From NCBI RefSeq assembly GCF_018991925.1, contig NW_024737042.1:16716102-16780101 (forward strand): a stretch of 64,000 bases of DNA, read 5' to 3'. The notes beneath the pieces are model-generated. The model saw only the letters and a program-made list of their open reading frames with translations, made no database searches and had not been told where the DNA came from. Every line of letters starts with the position of its first letter. Position 1 is the first letter of the stretch. This DNA comes from Homarus americanus. Its lineage: Eukaryota > Arthropoda > Malacostraca > Decapoda > Nephropidae. The position numbers and the translations under genes are program-made. This document shows positions 34,427-45,515 of the stretch, in pieces.

Positions 34427-36535
34427 TTGCTAATATACTCGTATGAAGCTGCAAAGGACAACATTGGCTTTACAAGAGGACATCACCGGGTCTGGTTTGA
34501 TGAGATCGGTGATGGCATACACGAACTTCTTGCTACCAAAAATAAAGCCCACGATGCTATATTCTTAAACCCACAATCTGCTGCACTCAGAGCCAACCGG
34601 TATTCACTCAGGGCTGAAGCACAAAGGTCTTTGAGAAAAATGGAAAACGAGTGGTGGCAAGCCAGAGTTAAAACATTCCGGTCCTTCGCCAACGAGAACG
34701 ATCATCAGGGTTTCTACAATGCCATTAAAGGCATTCATGGTCCCGTCAAGAGCAACATCACTGCAGTGAGATCACTCGGCGGTGAACTCCTCAAGGATAA
34801 AAAGCAAATCCTGGATCAATGGGGGAAACATTTTGTTAGACTTCTCAACCAAAGGAACCCTACTGACCCCAACATATTAGATACCATCCCAGAGTTGCCC
34901 CGGCGGTAGAGCTTGATGAAGCACCTGGGTTCTCTGAGACCCTTCGGGTTGCCAAGGGCCTCAAAAACAACAAAAGTGCCGGGCCAGAAACCTTGCAGAG
35001 CGGAGTTTACCTTCTCCTCGATCGTCTCCACCAACTCATTCTTGCCACCTGGTCTACCGAAAGCGTCCCCAAAGAATGGCGGAGCTCAAACATCATCGCA
35101 ATCTACAAGAAAAAAGGTGACCGTTCAATCTATGGTAACAGCCAAGGCATATCTCTCTTGGCTGTGGCAGGTAGGGTACTTGTCAGAATTATGCTCTGTA
35201 GATTAGCCCAACATATCGTTGAGTCCACTCTGCCTGAGACGCAATGTGGCTTCCGCAAGCATCGCAGCACAACTGATATGATCTTTACCGTGCGTCAACT
35301 ACAAGAAAAATGCCATGAACAGAACCGTGACCTCTACATAGATTTAATAGTCTTATCGAACAGTTCTGGACAGATCTCTCTAAATTTGGCGTCCCTCCAA
35401 AATTCATTAAAATCCGCAAGAGTTTCCATGAGGACAATGCAAACATGTGTACTAGCAGGAGGCACCAAGACCAAACTCACCCTTTAGTTTTGAGGTCGGT
35501 GTGAAACAGGGGTGCCTTCTTTCCATGTCATCTTCAATCTCTACCTCACAGCAGTGACCCTAATCAGCCATAACTCCATGAACGACGATGGCGGTGTGAA
35601 AATCAAATTCCGTTTAGACGGCAACTTGTTCAACCTCCGCCGCCTCCAGGCAATAACAAAAGCGTTGACCTCCCACCTCCTGGAGCTCCAATATGCTGAC
35701 GACTGCACGCTCGTGGGTCGCTCCCAGAGGCTCTCCAACACAGTATCCCAGTTGTAAATTAACACACACAAAAAAAAGATAATTGCTCAACACCTGCATT
35801 CCTAGTCAACGAAGAACCTGTCAAACAAGTAGAATATTTTATCTACCTCGGTAGCATTCTGTCCCCAAAGCACAATATCGACGAGGCGATCCAGACCCGG
35901 ATCCATCTTGCAGTTGCCTCCTTTGGTCGTCTGCACTCCAGAGTATTCGTCAATAACAGCTTCAAAGTCACTACCAAACTTTCTATTTACCAGGCTGTCT
36001 GTCTATCCACCATCTTATTCGTTTCGGAGGCGTGGACTACGTACCAAAGCCACATCAGATCTCTTGAGGCCTTCCATATCCGTTGTTTGCAGTGTCTTCT
36101 CAGTCTGACCTGGCAGGGCAAAGTCCTTTATACTGATATCCTCCTGTGAGCACGAAACTATCAGCATAGAGGCATTTCTGGCAAAGCGACAGATACAGTG
36201 GACGGGACACGTCATCCGCATGCCAGCGCACCGACTCCTCCACTAGATCCTTTACGGGCAGCTGCACGAGACATGTTGCAACCCTGGAAGACAGTGCAAA
36301 GGGTACAAAGACCAACTCAGAATGACGCCTCAAAAATGTAACATCCCCCAAACATCTCGAGAACGAGCGTAATAGCGTAATAGGGCCAGATGTGTACGTA
36401 GGGAGAAGAGACGCAATCGTGCACCCAGAGACCTCCCACCCAACCCGGAGCTGTCCTTCCCAATGTGTGATCGAGTCTGTGGGTCAAGGATCTGACTCCA
36501 CCCTCACATCCAGTGGCACCGCCAACGACATCCCT
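34427..36535 (+). pseudogene. linker, reverse transcriptase and C2H2 tail of copy B
   Basis: The linker (34427-34909) includes WWQARVKTF and DKKQILDQWGKHF. RT blocks: GLKNNKSAGPETL (34955), VPKEWRSSNIIAIYKKKGDRS (split around 35065-35130), GISLLAVAGRVLVRIML (35150), ETQCGFRKHRSTTDMIF (35240), LQEKCHEQNRDLYIDLI (35300) and LQYADDCTLVG (35685-35720) with YADD intact. A deletion removes part of the K-A-F-D region after 35350. C-terminal: VEYFIYLGSIL (35830) and LEAFHIRCLQCLL (36065). The tail reads CDRVC...HIQWH with a stop inside the finger. Confidence 0.75.
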
Positions 36536-36613
36536 AGTTCACAACTCATCATCATCAATTTATATTGAAGCAAAGTCGTCGCCAACTTCAACGGACAGCC
36601 ATAAGCAAGTGTA

Positions 36614-36725
36614 ATAATAATAATAATAATTAACGGTGTATTGAAAAAGTTTGCAGCCCGAAGGCTGAAAATATACATTGGACATAAATGACTTATTACA
36701 TACATTGGTGGTTTAACAAAAGCCT
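36614..36725 (-). repeat. 3'-end fragment of a dispersed retroelement, copy 2
   Basis: Matches 21766-21870 through AATAATAATAATTAACGGT, TATTGAAA and AAGGCTGAAAATATACA and related words. It sits directly after copy B of the zinc-finger-tailed element. In the minus sense it ends in (ATT)n. Confidence 0.6.
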
Positions 36726-36825
36726 TCATTAGAGAAAGGTGAAGGAACATACAGTGAACATACAGATTAATGTTTACACACGTAGATCATGTGACCTGAG
36801 GTGTTGAACAGCAGACACGAAGTGT

Positions 36826-37265
36826 AGTAACTCCCTCACAGATGGCGTTATGAAGGGCATCACGTGGAGTACTAGTTCCCTCACAGGTGGTGTTGTGAGG
36901 GGCTTGACGTGGTGTAGTAATTCCCTCACAGATGGTGTTACGAGGGGCCTGATGATGTAGTAGTTACCTCACAGATGGTGTATGAGGGGCCTGATGATGT
37001 AGTAATTCCCTCACAGAAGGTGTTATGAGGGGCCTGATGTGGTGTAGTAATTCCCTCACAGATGGTGTTATGAGGGGCATCACATGGCGTAGTAATTCCC
37101 TCACAGATGGTGTTATGAGGGGCATCACATGGCGTAGTAATTCCTTCACAGATGGAGTTATGAGGGGCATCACGTGGCGTAGTAATTCCCTCACAGATGG
37201 CGTTATGAGGGGCATCACTTGGTGTAGTAATTCCCTCATAGATGGTGTTATGAGGAACTTCATAT
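36826..37265. repeat. 45-bp minisatellite, about 9-10 copies
   Basis: Units centred on TCCCTCACAGATGGTGTTAT and GAGGGGCATCAC repeat every 45 bp, with shorter units on the left. Because 45 is divisible by 3, both strands stay open and give artificial 15-residue repeats (minus strand: PLITPSVRELLRHVM). I treat these as non-coding. Confidence 0.9.
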
Positions 37266-37691
37266 GATGCTGTAGCAACTCATTCACTACGTGGTGTCAT
37301 AGCATCATGGGGACACCACGAGGTCTGTTGTCACAGGACTTCACTCACTTAAGTGGGTGAGGTGTGGTCCCAGGCCTCTCTATCGTGGAGTCTCAGGGGA
37401 ATTATCACTGGGTACCTGGGACCTCACTGTGTGAAGGTTAGCTTGGGTAAGACTCAACTGCCGAGTTGTTTTTCACTGACTTAAGCACTGTTCAACACTA
37501 TTCAACACTGGTTCCATTCTTTTCCCAAATGAAATAGTAACTTCTGGCGAGAACTTGTTGATATTCCGGTGGGGAGGAGGGTTCAGGGGAGGGAGTTGGT
37601 CTGGGCCAACATAGCAGTTGACGTGGCTGCTGCTGAGCAGCGCCAGGTGCGTCTGACCCGTCGGTGGTCAAGGATGAAGTGTGTGTGTGTG
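37266..37691. other. no recognised feature
   Basis: Unique-looking intronic DNA; ends in a short (TG)n at 37679-37694. Confidence 0.4.
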
Positions 37692-37752
37692 TGTGGTCAG
37701 CACGCTCGCCTTGCAAGTTGTGGACCCAGGTTCGATTCTAGGGTATATAGAG
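37692..37752 (+). repeat. tRNA-derived SINE relic
   Basis: GTGGTCAGCACGC (A-box-like, about 37694) and GGTTCGATTCT (B box, 37729-37739) with TTGCAAG between give a tRNA-like head. It abuts a (TG)n run on its left. Confidence 0.6.
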
Positions 37753-39465
37753 TCAAACTATGGGAAGTTTATTTATGTCATTTGCCTCTCTCCCTAATAA
37801 TAATTGGGAACCTGGATGTTACTCGATTTGCAGATGGGGTTCCCAGGCAACGGTTAGCTAATACAGTTGGCGAATTGTCCGGTCCACTCGGATTATTACT
37901 TGATATATGGGTCAAAAAACTTGTTAACTTAGGGTGGCAGTTATTGTGGTGACGACAGTTTCGACACCTTAAATAAATTCACGCCATCCATGAGCACGAG
38001 GGCAACCACAAGTATGTGTGTGTGTGTGTGTGTGTGTGGTCATGGTGGATTTATCAACACGCACCCTCAAGTATGATACTATCACCTGGCTGTGAGAAAA
38101 GTTCATTAGCCACTCAGGTGGTTTAGTCACGACCGCCCTGAAACTACAGTGTAACGAATCACCCATGCCGTCAGCTTAAGTCACCCACCACACACAAGGT
38201 TAAAATGTGTCGATGTATATGTCTCTTTATGCCCCTTTTTTGATTAGTTGGTTGTTGATGGTGGCTGTACTGCTAAAAATATCTAGGATTGAACTCTGTA
38301 CCATCTTCGTGTCCTCCATTGCCTGGCTTACATTACGTCATTGAGCAATGAGCATCTACAATTTGGTTGTGATCCAAAGCCATTTTCTTAGCTTTATCTA
38401 CTCGTATCAGTACTTGTTTCATATAATTGATAAAAAAGGGCGCAGGTGTCCCGCTATGTTATTCTGTCAGATATCCTTGAGACTGATGATACTTGAACGA
38501 GTGAGTTTTAGACATAATATTGTTCCTGATAATATTTTATTTTCTTCCTGGTAAGTTACACGAGTAAAAAAACCTGAGATCCGCTGAGTCCTGGTCTCAG
38601 TTATGCCGATGGATTTCACATCACAGTACCGGGCGTGCAGTAATGAAGACTGACTAAAGTACTCTAGTGAATATGACTAGTCACTAGCCCCTCATTCAGA
38701 ACTATATTCTTCTGGTGCAGACTTTGTAAAGTTGAATACGGATTTATAGTACCTTAGGCTACAAGTGAAGACCGTGGAAGACACTTGAAATAATTAAGAA
38801 GTCAGCTTTAGACACACTAAAAATGAGAGATGTAGCGGGCGGTCTCAAGGTTTAAGTATTATCTATCACTGAGGAAACTTTAGTATAATATGACATTGGG
38901 ACAGTAGAGTCAGCTAAAATTCAAGGCAGTAAGGTGTTTTACCCCAGGAGTAGCGCTGAGCCTCGGTATGGTCTGATGATAAGACTGCACTGGTAACTGT
39001 CTGAATAAGAGACAGTCCACATTAGGAAGAAAAATCACTAAGTAGGTTGAGGATAATATTGCTGTAAAAACGATCTTTCTCCTGATTTTACACTCTCACT
39101 AGCCCAGGTAACCTTTGATGTAGCCTTGTGTTACACATTACAGTATACTTATGGGTGTCAGCCTTGGTGAGTGGTCTGAGCAGTTGCATGCGACTGTTCG
39201 CTCAAGTAACATATTTTCCTTTACTAACTAACAAATTCTAGTTGGTGACCCCCTTAAGAGATGGGAAGGATTCTGGGTAATGTAAAGTACCTGAAGTTTT
39301 ACGTTTATGGCACTTCTAATCTGAAATCTATATTCAAAATAAAATAGTTGAAACACAAAATTTGAGAAAGTATCGGGACAACACAGGTCAGTTTAGGCAG
39401 AGATCCGATCAAAGTAAAGTGGTGACCGCATCCATTTACCAGAGAGCCATCGCAGAGATGGAAAC
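37753..39465. other. intron 2 interior, no recognised gene
   Basis: Contains (TG)n at 38015-38038. A sequence at 39165-39210 (GAGTGGTCTGAGCAGTTGCA) faintly resembles a SINE A-box region but lacks a B box. Confidence 0.4.
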
Positions 39466-39580
39466 GGGTCAGCGGGTCACGGGTCAGTGGGTCACTTGGG
39501 AGTGAATTCTAGTCGGGTCAAGGTTAGTCACGTGTCATATGGGTGACCCACCTGACCCGGGGCGGGTCAAGATGGGTCAA
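39466..39580. repeat. cluster of GGGTCA half-sites, cluster 1
   Basis: GGGTCA occurs at 39466, 39474, 39481 and 39489 in direct orientation, spaced 2, 1 and 2 bases apart. Further copies and the reverse TGACCC continue to about 39580. GGGTCA is a nuclear-receptor half-site variant of AGGTCA. Whether this is a regulatory element or a simple minisatellite cannot be decided from sequence alone. Confidence 0.6.
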
Positions 39581-40439
39581 GTCTGGGATTTCATCGGTCA
39601 AAAGTTTCTTGTCGAAGTGTATGAAAAGTTGTTAATATTTTACTTGTCAACAGCCTATTTGATGGGTTACAGGTAAATATTTACTGCAATGAAACTTTTC
39701 TATTACACTGTTCTTAGCACTGGAATATAATCACCGGCAACACAGAATTTTCGTAAGGTAGATGGGCACACTGTTATTTCTTGAGACCAGTAAATCTATA
39801 AATGTATTAAAACAGCCATTACTGTTATATGGATAAGTTAATTTTGTTATTTTTCGTAATTCGCATCAGAATAGTCATTAACGTTTTAAGTTAAAGCTGT
39901 TTTTTTCTATTCTACATATTTGGGACTATTATTACTTTAATGAAAAAAATGGTATTAGACGTTATTATTGTTTTATGGAAAATCTTAATTTTTTGTAGTA
40001 GAATAAAGATGTTTTATGATATGACGTCTGATTACCACCGACGTAGTTTTGGAAGTGTTCCCAAATGTATACTGGTCAGATCAGATGTCAGATATGCTTC
40101 ACGAGGGGGCTAGTTTATTGGGCACCCCTCTGCATCCTATGCAAAGCGAAGCGCAAAAGCGTTTACAGCGCCAAACAGGGAAGCAAGCGGAGCTCATGCG
40201 TGCCTTCTTGACTCATGCATTAAAGACGCAAATGCTTGAGGGGCCATGGGTTTTGTCACCAAGTTACATGTAGTAAAAAAGGATGAGTGTGTGGTGTGAG
40301 AATTTCCGGTACAATTTATCTGTTTATGGCAAAGTGTGGCAGTTCCATAATAATGTCAAGTGTCATGCCTGTCACTAAGAGGAGGGATTAATTTGGTCAG
40401 GGAGGGACGAGGTGTTGGTGGCGGCAGATCTTTGTTGGT

Positions 40440-40510
40440 TAAACGCGTCACGGGTCAGGTGGGTCACAGGTCAGGTGTCTGGAGGGTCATATGGGTCACG
40501 GGTAGTCAAG
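40440..40510. repeat. cluster of GGGTCA/AGGTCA half-sites, cluster 2
   Basis: Five or more half-sites (CGGGTCAGG, GGGTCACAGGTCAGG, GGGTCATATGGGTCACGGG) in about 70 bases, about 0.95 kb after cluster 1. The sequence between the clusters shows no such sites. Confidence 0.6.
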
Positions 40511-40511
40511 G

Positions 40512-41218
40512 TTGGTGACCTATGCCTGCACCGAAAGTCGGAACCTCCTTGTCATCACTTCTACGCTAGCGAGGCTCAAATTACCCTGTCTCTCTTCCCG
40601 TGCCGCCCAACACACCCTAGCCGCCGTCGCCAGGCTAGAGCAAACTGGTGATATCCGTGTCAAGTTTACTTGGATCCCGTCACATATAGGAATAACTGCT
40701 TGTGACACTGTTGATCGGCTTGCCAAAGAAGCGACAAAGAAGAGGACACTGAAGCCACCCTTGCCTTCTCCCTCAACCATCTCAAATCTCGCATACACGC
40801 CACGTAACGAGAAGCATTCGACGAACACTGGACACACCTGAAATATCGGTGAAGTGCCACACTACGCCATTATGGCGCAGTAACCGGTAATGACAATCGC
40901 CACTACAAATAGTATCAACCTCTGACTCGGTCTCAACAGATTATGTACATGAGACTGCGCCGAAGATACATGTACAGTTCCCATAGGAGTTCTGTAGATT
41001 GGCAACCCTGAGCCTGGCCGCACTATTTGTAAACTTTGTGGTCAACCCAACTCTCACACCCTCTCTCACTACATCCTCACTTGCTCAATGACCTCGTCCT
41101 ACAGGTCCCCAGCCGTTACCAACACCTCGTCCCTCCTTGACCGAATATCCATCCTCCTAGAGACAGGTCTGGCACTTGACAATATTAGGGACCTGCCACG
41201 TTTTGCCATAAACAAATG
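40512..41218 (+). pseudogene. RNase H and C-terminal knuckle of an RNase H-bearing non-LTR element
   Basis: From 40650 the frame reads VKFTWIPSHIGI then DRLAKEATKK, the end of an RNase H domain (family pattern W-V-P-S-H-x-G-I ... A-D-x-L-A-K). After a gap with stops, CKLCGQPNSHTLSHYILTC (about 41028-41085) forms the C-x2-C-...-H-x4-C knuckle seen at the end of such ORF2 proteins, followed by LLETGLALDNIRDL. RT and endonuclease are missing. Confidence 0.65.
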
Positions 41219-41640
41219 AATTGTACCGGGAAATTTCCCCCCACACACTCTTCATCAAGCATGAACTCCGCATGCTTCCCTGTTGGGCGCTGTAAGCATC
41301 TCAGAGGGCACTACTCAGTAGAGTGTCCATACCTGGAGTTGGCGGACGCCCACCCCACAAGGGGTTATAACCCAAGGTTGGTGAAGCCACAAATCCAAAA
41401 AACTGTGAGGGCAAAATTTTCTGAGTGAGAATTGTGAACTCTTGGAACAATTTGCCAGAGAGTGTTGTGACGGTACCGAGTGTGAGCTCTTTCAAGACCA
41501 GACTTGACCAACACTGGAGCAGGTTCAGATACATTCAGGAGCCAGTGAATGCCCAGTACTTGCCAACAGTGCGTATCAGAGACGTGACTGATCACCCAAG
41601 CGGCTAACGAGCCGATCAGTGGTGAAGAGGACAAAAATTA
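41219..41640 (+). pseudogene. C-terminal fragment of a CR1/jockey-type ORF2
   Basis: NPRLVKPQIQKTVRAKFSE, a one-base shift, then RIVNSWNNLPESVVTVPS and SFKTRLDQHW. The F-x-x-R-x-V-N-x-W-N-x-L-P signature marks the extreme C-terminus of many LINE ORF2 proteins. It lies immediately 3' of the RNase H relic but belongs to a different element. Confidence 0.65.
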
Positions 41641-42550
41641 AAGCAAAAGTAAACGCTTCTGTGCTTCACCTTGCACAGGATGAAAGTGGGTGCCCAATAA
41701 AGTAACTCCCTCGCAGGGCAAATTGTAATTGTATAAACTACGGCACTCAGTCATGGGGATACTAATCAAATGTTTTGTCGTAACTGACCAATCAGGAACT
41801 CAAACTAGCTGGGTTTCATTTTCATCCATTTCCAACTAACGATGAAAGGTAAGTGAGGTGCTAATTCACCTGTTAACGTGGAAAGGATGTTATGTTCGTC
41901 GGACACCAGAGGGCCAGAAGGGGTACATTTTTGTTAAGGTATTAGCCTGATCTCACTATCTTACTTTTATATCTTACTATTATAGGATATTTAGTTCAGG
42001 TCATGATTTTATACCCAAATAATGTCAATGACCAACAGATCTCTCGCTCTTTATGTAGTTGTAAAGTGCTGTCACAAATACTTATAGACGATCCTGATAG
42101 TAACTCTTCACTGGTAACAAACCCGAGCATAGTTTATAAGGGTTACTCTTGTGATTATCTCGGTGTACCTAATATTTAGTTATAATTTTCGTCTCACGTT
42201 TTAAAATTTTCTCTTGGCTGCGTATTCAACCCTCTGTCCACCTTTCATGACTAACATGTATCGAGATATATATTTTTTTTATTTATGAAAGTTGCTCACA
42301 TAAACTCGCCACACTGGGTTATATTTCAATAGGAAAATGTGTTTCGCTACCTTGAGAATAATAAGATTCGAATATAAGCAAGTCAAAAATTTATATTTCG
42401 TATTAAGTATATTTCAAAATACAATCTTGAGACATTGATCCTAAGCGCGGCTAGTTTTTTGCCAATAATTCTATAAGAAGAACTTACTTTATCGGCCAAA
42501 TGTCATAAATAATCTAGGAAAGAACTTCACATCTTTGGGAACATTTCTTG
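41641..42550. other. no recognised feature
   Basis: AT-rich intronic DNA. Confidence 0.4.
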
Positions 42551-42679
42551 TACAGTTACTCAAAAAAACTATCTGTACAAAATTGCATTAAAAAAATATG
42601 ACACAACAGACGAAGGTTTTTGGCAACCCTACCTAGACATCGACCCCACCAAGTATAGATATTTTTTTGAGATACCGTA
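42551..42679. mobile_element. MITE-like element with terminal inverted repeats, copy 2
   Basis: The ends TACAGTTACTCAAAAAAACT and, in reverse complement, TACGGTATCTCAAAAAAATA pair as inverted repeats bounded by TA. The interior ATATGACACAACAGACGAAG and GGCAACCCTACC aligns with the copy at 8602-8758. It ends about 85 bases before exon 3. Confidence 0.6.
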
Positions 42680-42763
42680 CGTATTTAGAACGGACGTTTG
42701 TCAAATGTAACATATCTTCTTTAGCGTGATCTTCCTACACATGACTTTGCTTTCTCTCACCAG

Positions 42764-42866
42764 CGTGCAGGATCTCGTCAGTCTTCAGTTCCATGTCTTG
42801 GGGCTTCTTCTACCAGAGCCTCTTCACACTCATTGGCTCAGCCTGTGGGGGGTTTCTCATCCAGAG
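42764..42866 (+). CDS. MFSD4-like (NaGLT1-type) transporter, coding exon 3 (start of TM2)
   Basis: The acceptor TTTGCTTTCTCTCACCAG ends at 42763 and CAGAG|GTAAGC is the donor at 42866/42867. With the phase 1 overhang from exon 2 the joined protein reads DLSCRISSVFSS then MSWGFFYQSLFTLIGSACGG, matching the MFSD4 family layout (D-L-x-C, I-S-W-x-F-F-x-Q, G-S-x-x-G-G). It leaves in phase 2. An alternative CAG acceptor 7 bases downstream (42770) would need a different exon 2 donor (29385) and loses the conserved Cys, so I prefer 42763. Exon 4 was not found up to 64000. Confidence 0.87.
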
Positions 42867-43611
42867 GTAAGCACGAGTGTGTCCCTTTTGTCTGAAGTGG
42901 ATGGTATTTACCGCCAAGTGTGTCTCGTTTCTATGCGGTCAGACACTCCTATTACGTAGCTCTTACTTTATTGCTGGAAACAGTGGAGTGATGGCTGTTT
43001 TTTTTTCGTAATAATGTTGATGTGATTTATTTAACCGGTGTCTTCGAAATAAATAGAATCTCTGGTTTTTAATCGGAGTGGAATATATCTATCAGGGATT
43101 TATTTTATTCTTTGTTGAACTGGGTATAATTCATGATGGATTGTTAGCTTGTAAAGATGATCGGGATATTCCTCTCAAAATATGTAGGTGTCTTCTCAAT
43201 CCTCGCCCATAGCTAACACTTGCACGACTTGTTCTTTGTTGTGAGGACGACTGGGAACTGTCGATATCTTGCTGAGGATTCTAAGATTATTTATGATTTT
43301 GATTACCAGTTTTATGCCCATTGGTATATCTGCATCATTCAGTTTTTCCACTCACCTTGTATGTTATATTCCCCAACACTGCACAAGTCCGTACCTTTTT
43401 CTGGTCATTTCACAATCCCATCCTCGTTCTTCCTCGTGGTCGCATCCAGTCCATTTTTCCCTTCCATGACATGAGACATTCTTATCTTGCTACCTTTTCA
43501 ACTACTACTTTCTTAGAATCTCCATCTGCAACTGTAATTCTCGCTCACCTGTTCCATGTACAAGTTTCCAGTTGTTTTCAAGTTATTCTTCAATTATATT
43601 CAGCTAACTTG
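42867..43611. other. start of intron 3, no recognised gene
   Basis: AT-rich; begins at the GTAAGC donor of exon 3. No exon 4 candidate seen. Confidence 0.4.
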
Positions 43612-44250
43612 TTAGTGGAGATAGTCTACTAACCCTCTGTGTACGGGCTCCTCTCCGAGCTGAATAAAATCGTCTGGTATTACGAAATTAAATATTAAAA
43701 GTGACATCTCCGAAGTGAAGGGATTAAAATCCTTTTCAAAGTCCACAAAGCACATAAATACTTCTTTACCAGTTTCTAAGTTCCTTTCACACAACTTCCG
43801 TATCACTCTAATAGTACATCTCGTTCCATATATCTCTTCACAATCCAAACTGATTTTTGCTGAAGAATATATTTGTCTTTGTCTTCCATCGTTTTGTTTT
43901 TCCAACACTCACGGTACGACCTTAGATGCGTGTGGGATTAGACTGATTCTACACTGTGGCAGCCATTGATCTAGCAAAGTCTTTGAGTCATCCTCCCTCG
44001 TGTGTATATCCTCTGTGAACTCCATGAACTCCTTCGTCCCCCTTTTCAGAGCTTTCTTAAAAGTTCTGCAGGAATTACAACGATTTCCTCAGTCTTTTCA
44101 CTTCTCATTCCTTTTTAATTACTGCCCATATCTCACTTTCAGGACGATCTGAGCAGTTGGCATCATTTCCAAGCTGCTCTCCTCTGGCTCGGTGCAAAGT
44201 CTTCTATTTTTGTCTTGTGATCTGGTTTTATATTTGTTCGATGTAAAGTC
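43612..44250 (-). pseudogene. reverse transcriptase relic of a non-LTR element
   Basis: On the minus strand from 44130 downwards: EEIVVIPAELLRKL, EFMEFTEDIHTRE after a shift, CRISLIPHASKVV, EKQNDGRQRQ and GTRCTIRVIRKLCERNLETG then EVFMCFVDFEKDFN. These follow the RT order of a LINE family whose K-A-F-D motif is written F-V-D-F-E-K-A-F-D. The relic stops just past this block. Confidence 0.65.
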
Positions 44251-45184
44251 GGGCTCAAAAGTTTTCTCCCTAACAAACTGAAGCAGTATCAACTCCAAAT
44301 GAGATAAAACAGCACACCCGCACCAGATGACAGTCAGTTCGGATACTCATTCCCGTGACTCAGTTTACCACAAGGAGCAAACTTTTATCCTTGACTGTAC
44401 AGTACAATCTCCCACAAAAGACCGCTAACCTGCTTCAATATTCTGAATCCTAAATCAAGCCTTTGAACTACGGCCGACTGTCCGCCCTCTGGCTCAGAAG
44501 TTTTAAAATACAGGAGCCACAGATGGCACTCCCTGTGTACGCAACTCAAATATGAAAGTAAATGACGACTTAGGAGATGCAAAGCCTGGTATGACTACAT
44601 AGTTTAATAATGGAATGAATTACATTTTTGTTAGAAATAAATTATATAAATATTTAAACAGTCAGCTGTAGGTAAAGAACTTGTCATAAAAAATCCTGCT
44701 GTGTTGCAGGAAAACGAAAGGATCGTCAAGAGAAGCCCTTTAATATAGGCTGTACAGAGGCAAATATCACCAATATACGAGGCTTAATAATGAAATGCGG
44801 ATGTAAAAAGCTAACCTAACATAATGTAAAATAATCTAGGGGAGAGACAGATAACCTCACCTTCTCACTCAGAACTCCAGGATGAGAACAAGGGAGAAAA
44901 AACACCCAAAGCGCAGAGAAAATTATTCGTCAATGGAATATAACGATACAAAAATGGTAAAAAACTAATTCTAAGAAACTAGCGGAGACAGAAGATGGTG
45001 ATCGTCTACTTTACATTTACCTTCATTTCCTTTACACCATTTGTTGGCCACACTATTACCCAACATTAACCAAGAACATTCAGGCCAGATTATTGGCTCA
45101 AAAATTTCCTTCTCCCACTTAACCATTTCCTCCATCTTACAAACTTTGTAAGAGATTTGTTTCTGTTATTTTGTTAAAAAAACC
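44251..45184. other. no recognised feature
   Basis: Intronic DNA between the two pieces of the putative minus-strand element; no coding signal seen. Confidence 0.35.
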
Positions 45185-45515
45185 AAGTCTCAGCACCAAC
45201 AACAGAGTAGATCAAGTCTCAGCACCAACAACAGAGTAGATCAAGTCTCAGCACCAACAACAGAGTAGATCAAGTCTCAGCACCAACAACAGAGTAGATC
45301 AAGTCTCAGCACCAACAACAGAGTAGATCAAGTCTCAGCACCAACAACAGAGTAGATCAAGTCTCAGCACCAACAACAGAGTAGATCAAGTCTCAGCACC
45401 AACAACAGAGTAGATCAAGTCTCAGCACCAACAACAGAGTAGATCAAGTCTCAGCACCAACAACAGAGTAGATCAAGTCTCAGCACCAACAACAGAGTAG
45501 ATCAAGTCTCAGCAA
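45185..45515. repeat. 29-bp minisatellite, about 11 near-identical copies
   Basis: Units starting AAGTCTCAGCACC and ending GAGTAGATC repeat with no differences that I can see until the last partial copy, which reads CAGCAACAGATAGG. The lack of variation indicates recent expansion or an assembly-sensitive locus. Confidence 0.95.

Larger units (their letters stand above)
33016..36590 (+). mobile_element. zinc-finger-tailed non-LTR retrotransposon, copy B (near full length, decayed)
   Basis: Leader (33016-33500), endonuclease (33520-34250), linker and RT (34427-35757), C-terminal region (35800-36440), C2H2-like tail (about 36465-36535) and an ATCATCATC trailer near 36548. It belongs with copy A at 21955-23300 (shared YLGS, YRAV/YQAV and C2H2 ends). 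Stops and frameshifts occur throughout. Confidence 0.85.

Noticed and set aside
36964..37287. Leucine-rich-like repeat protein on the minus strand
   Set aside because: Regular 15-residue repeats come from the 45-bp minisatellite, with an equally open frame on the other strand.
45185..45515. CRISPR-like array
   Set aside because: Pure tandem repeat with no spacers.
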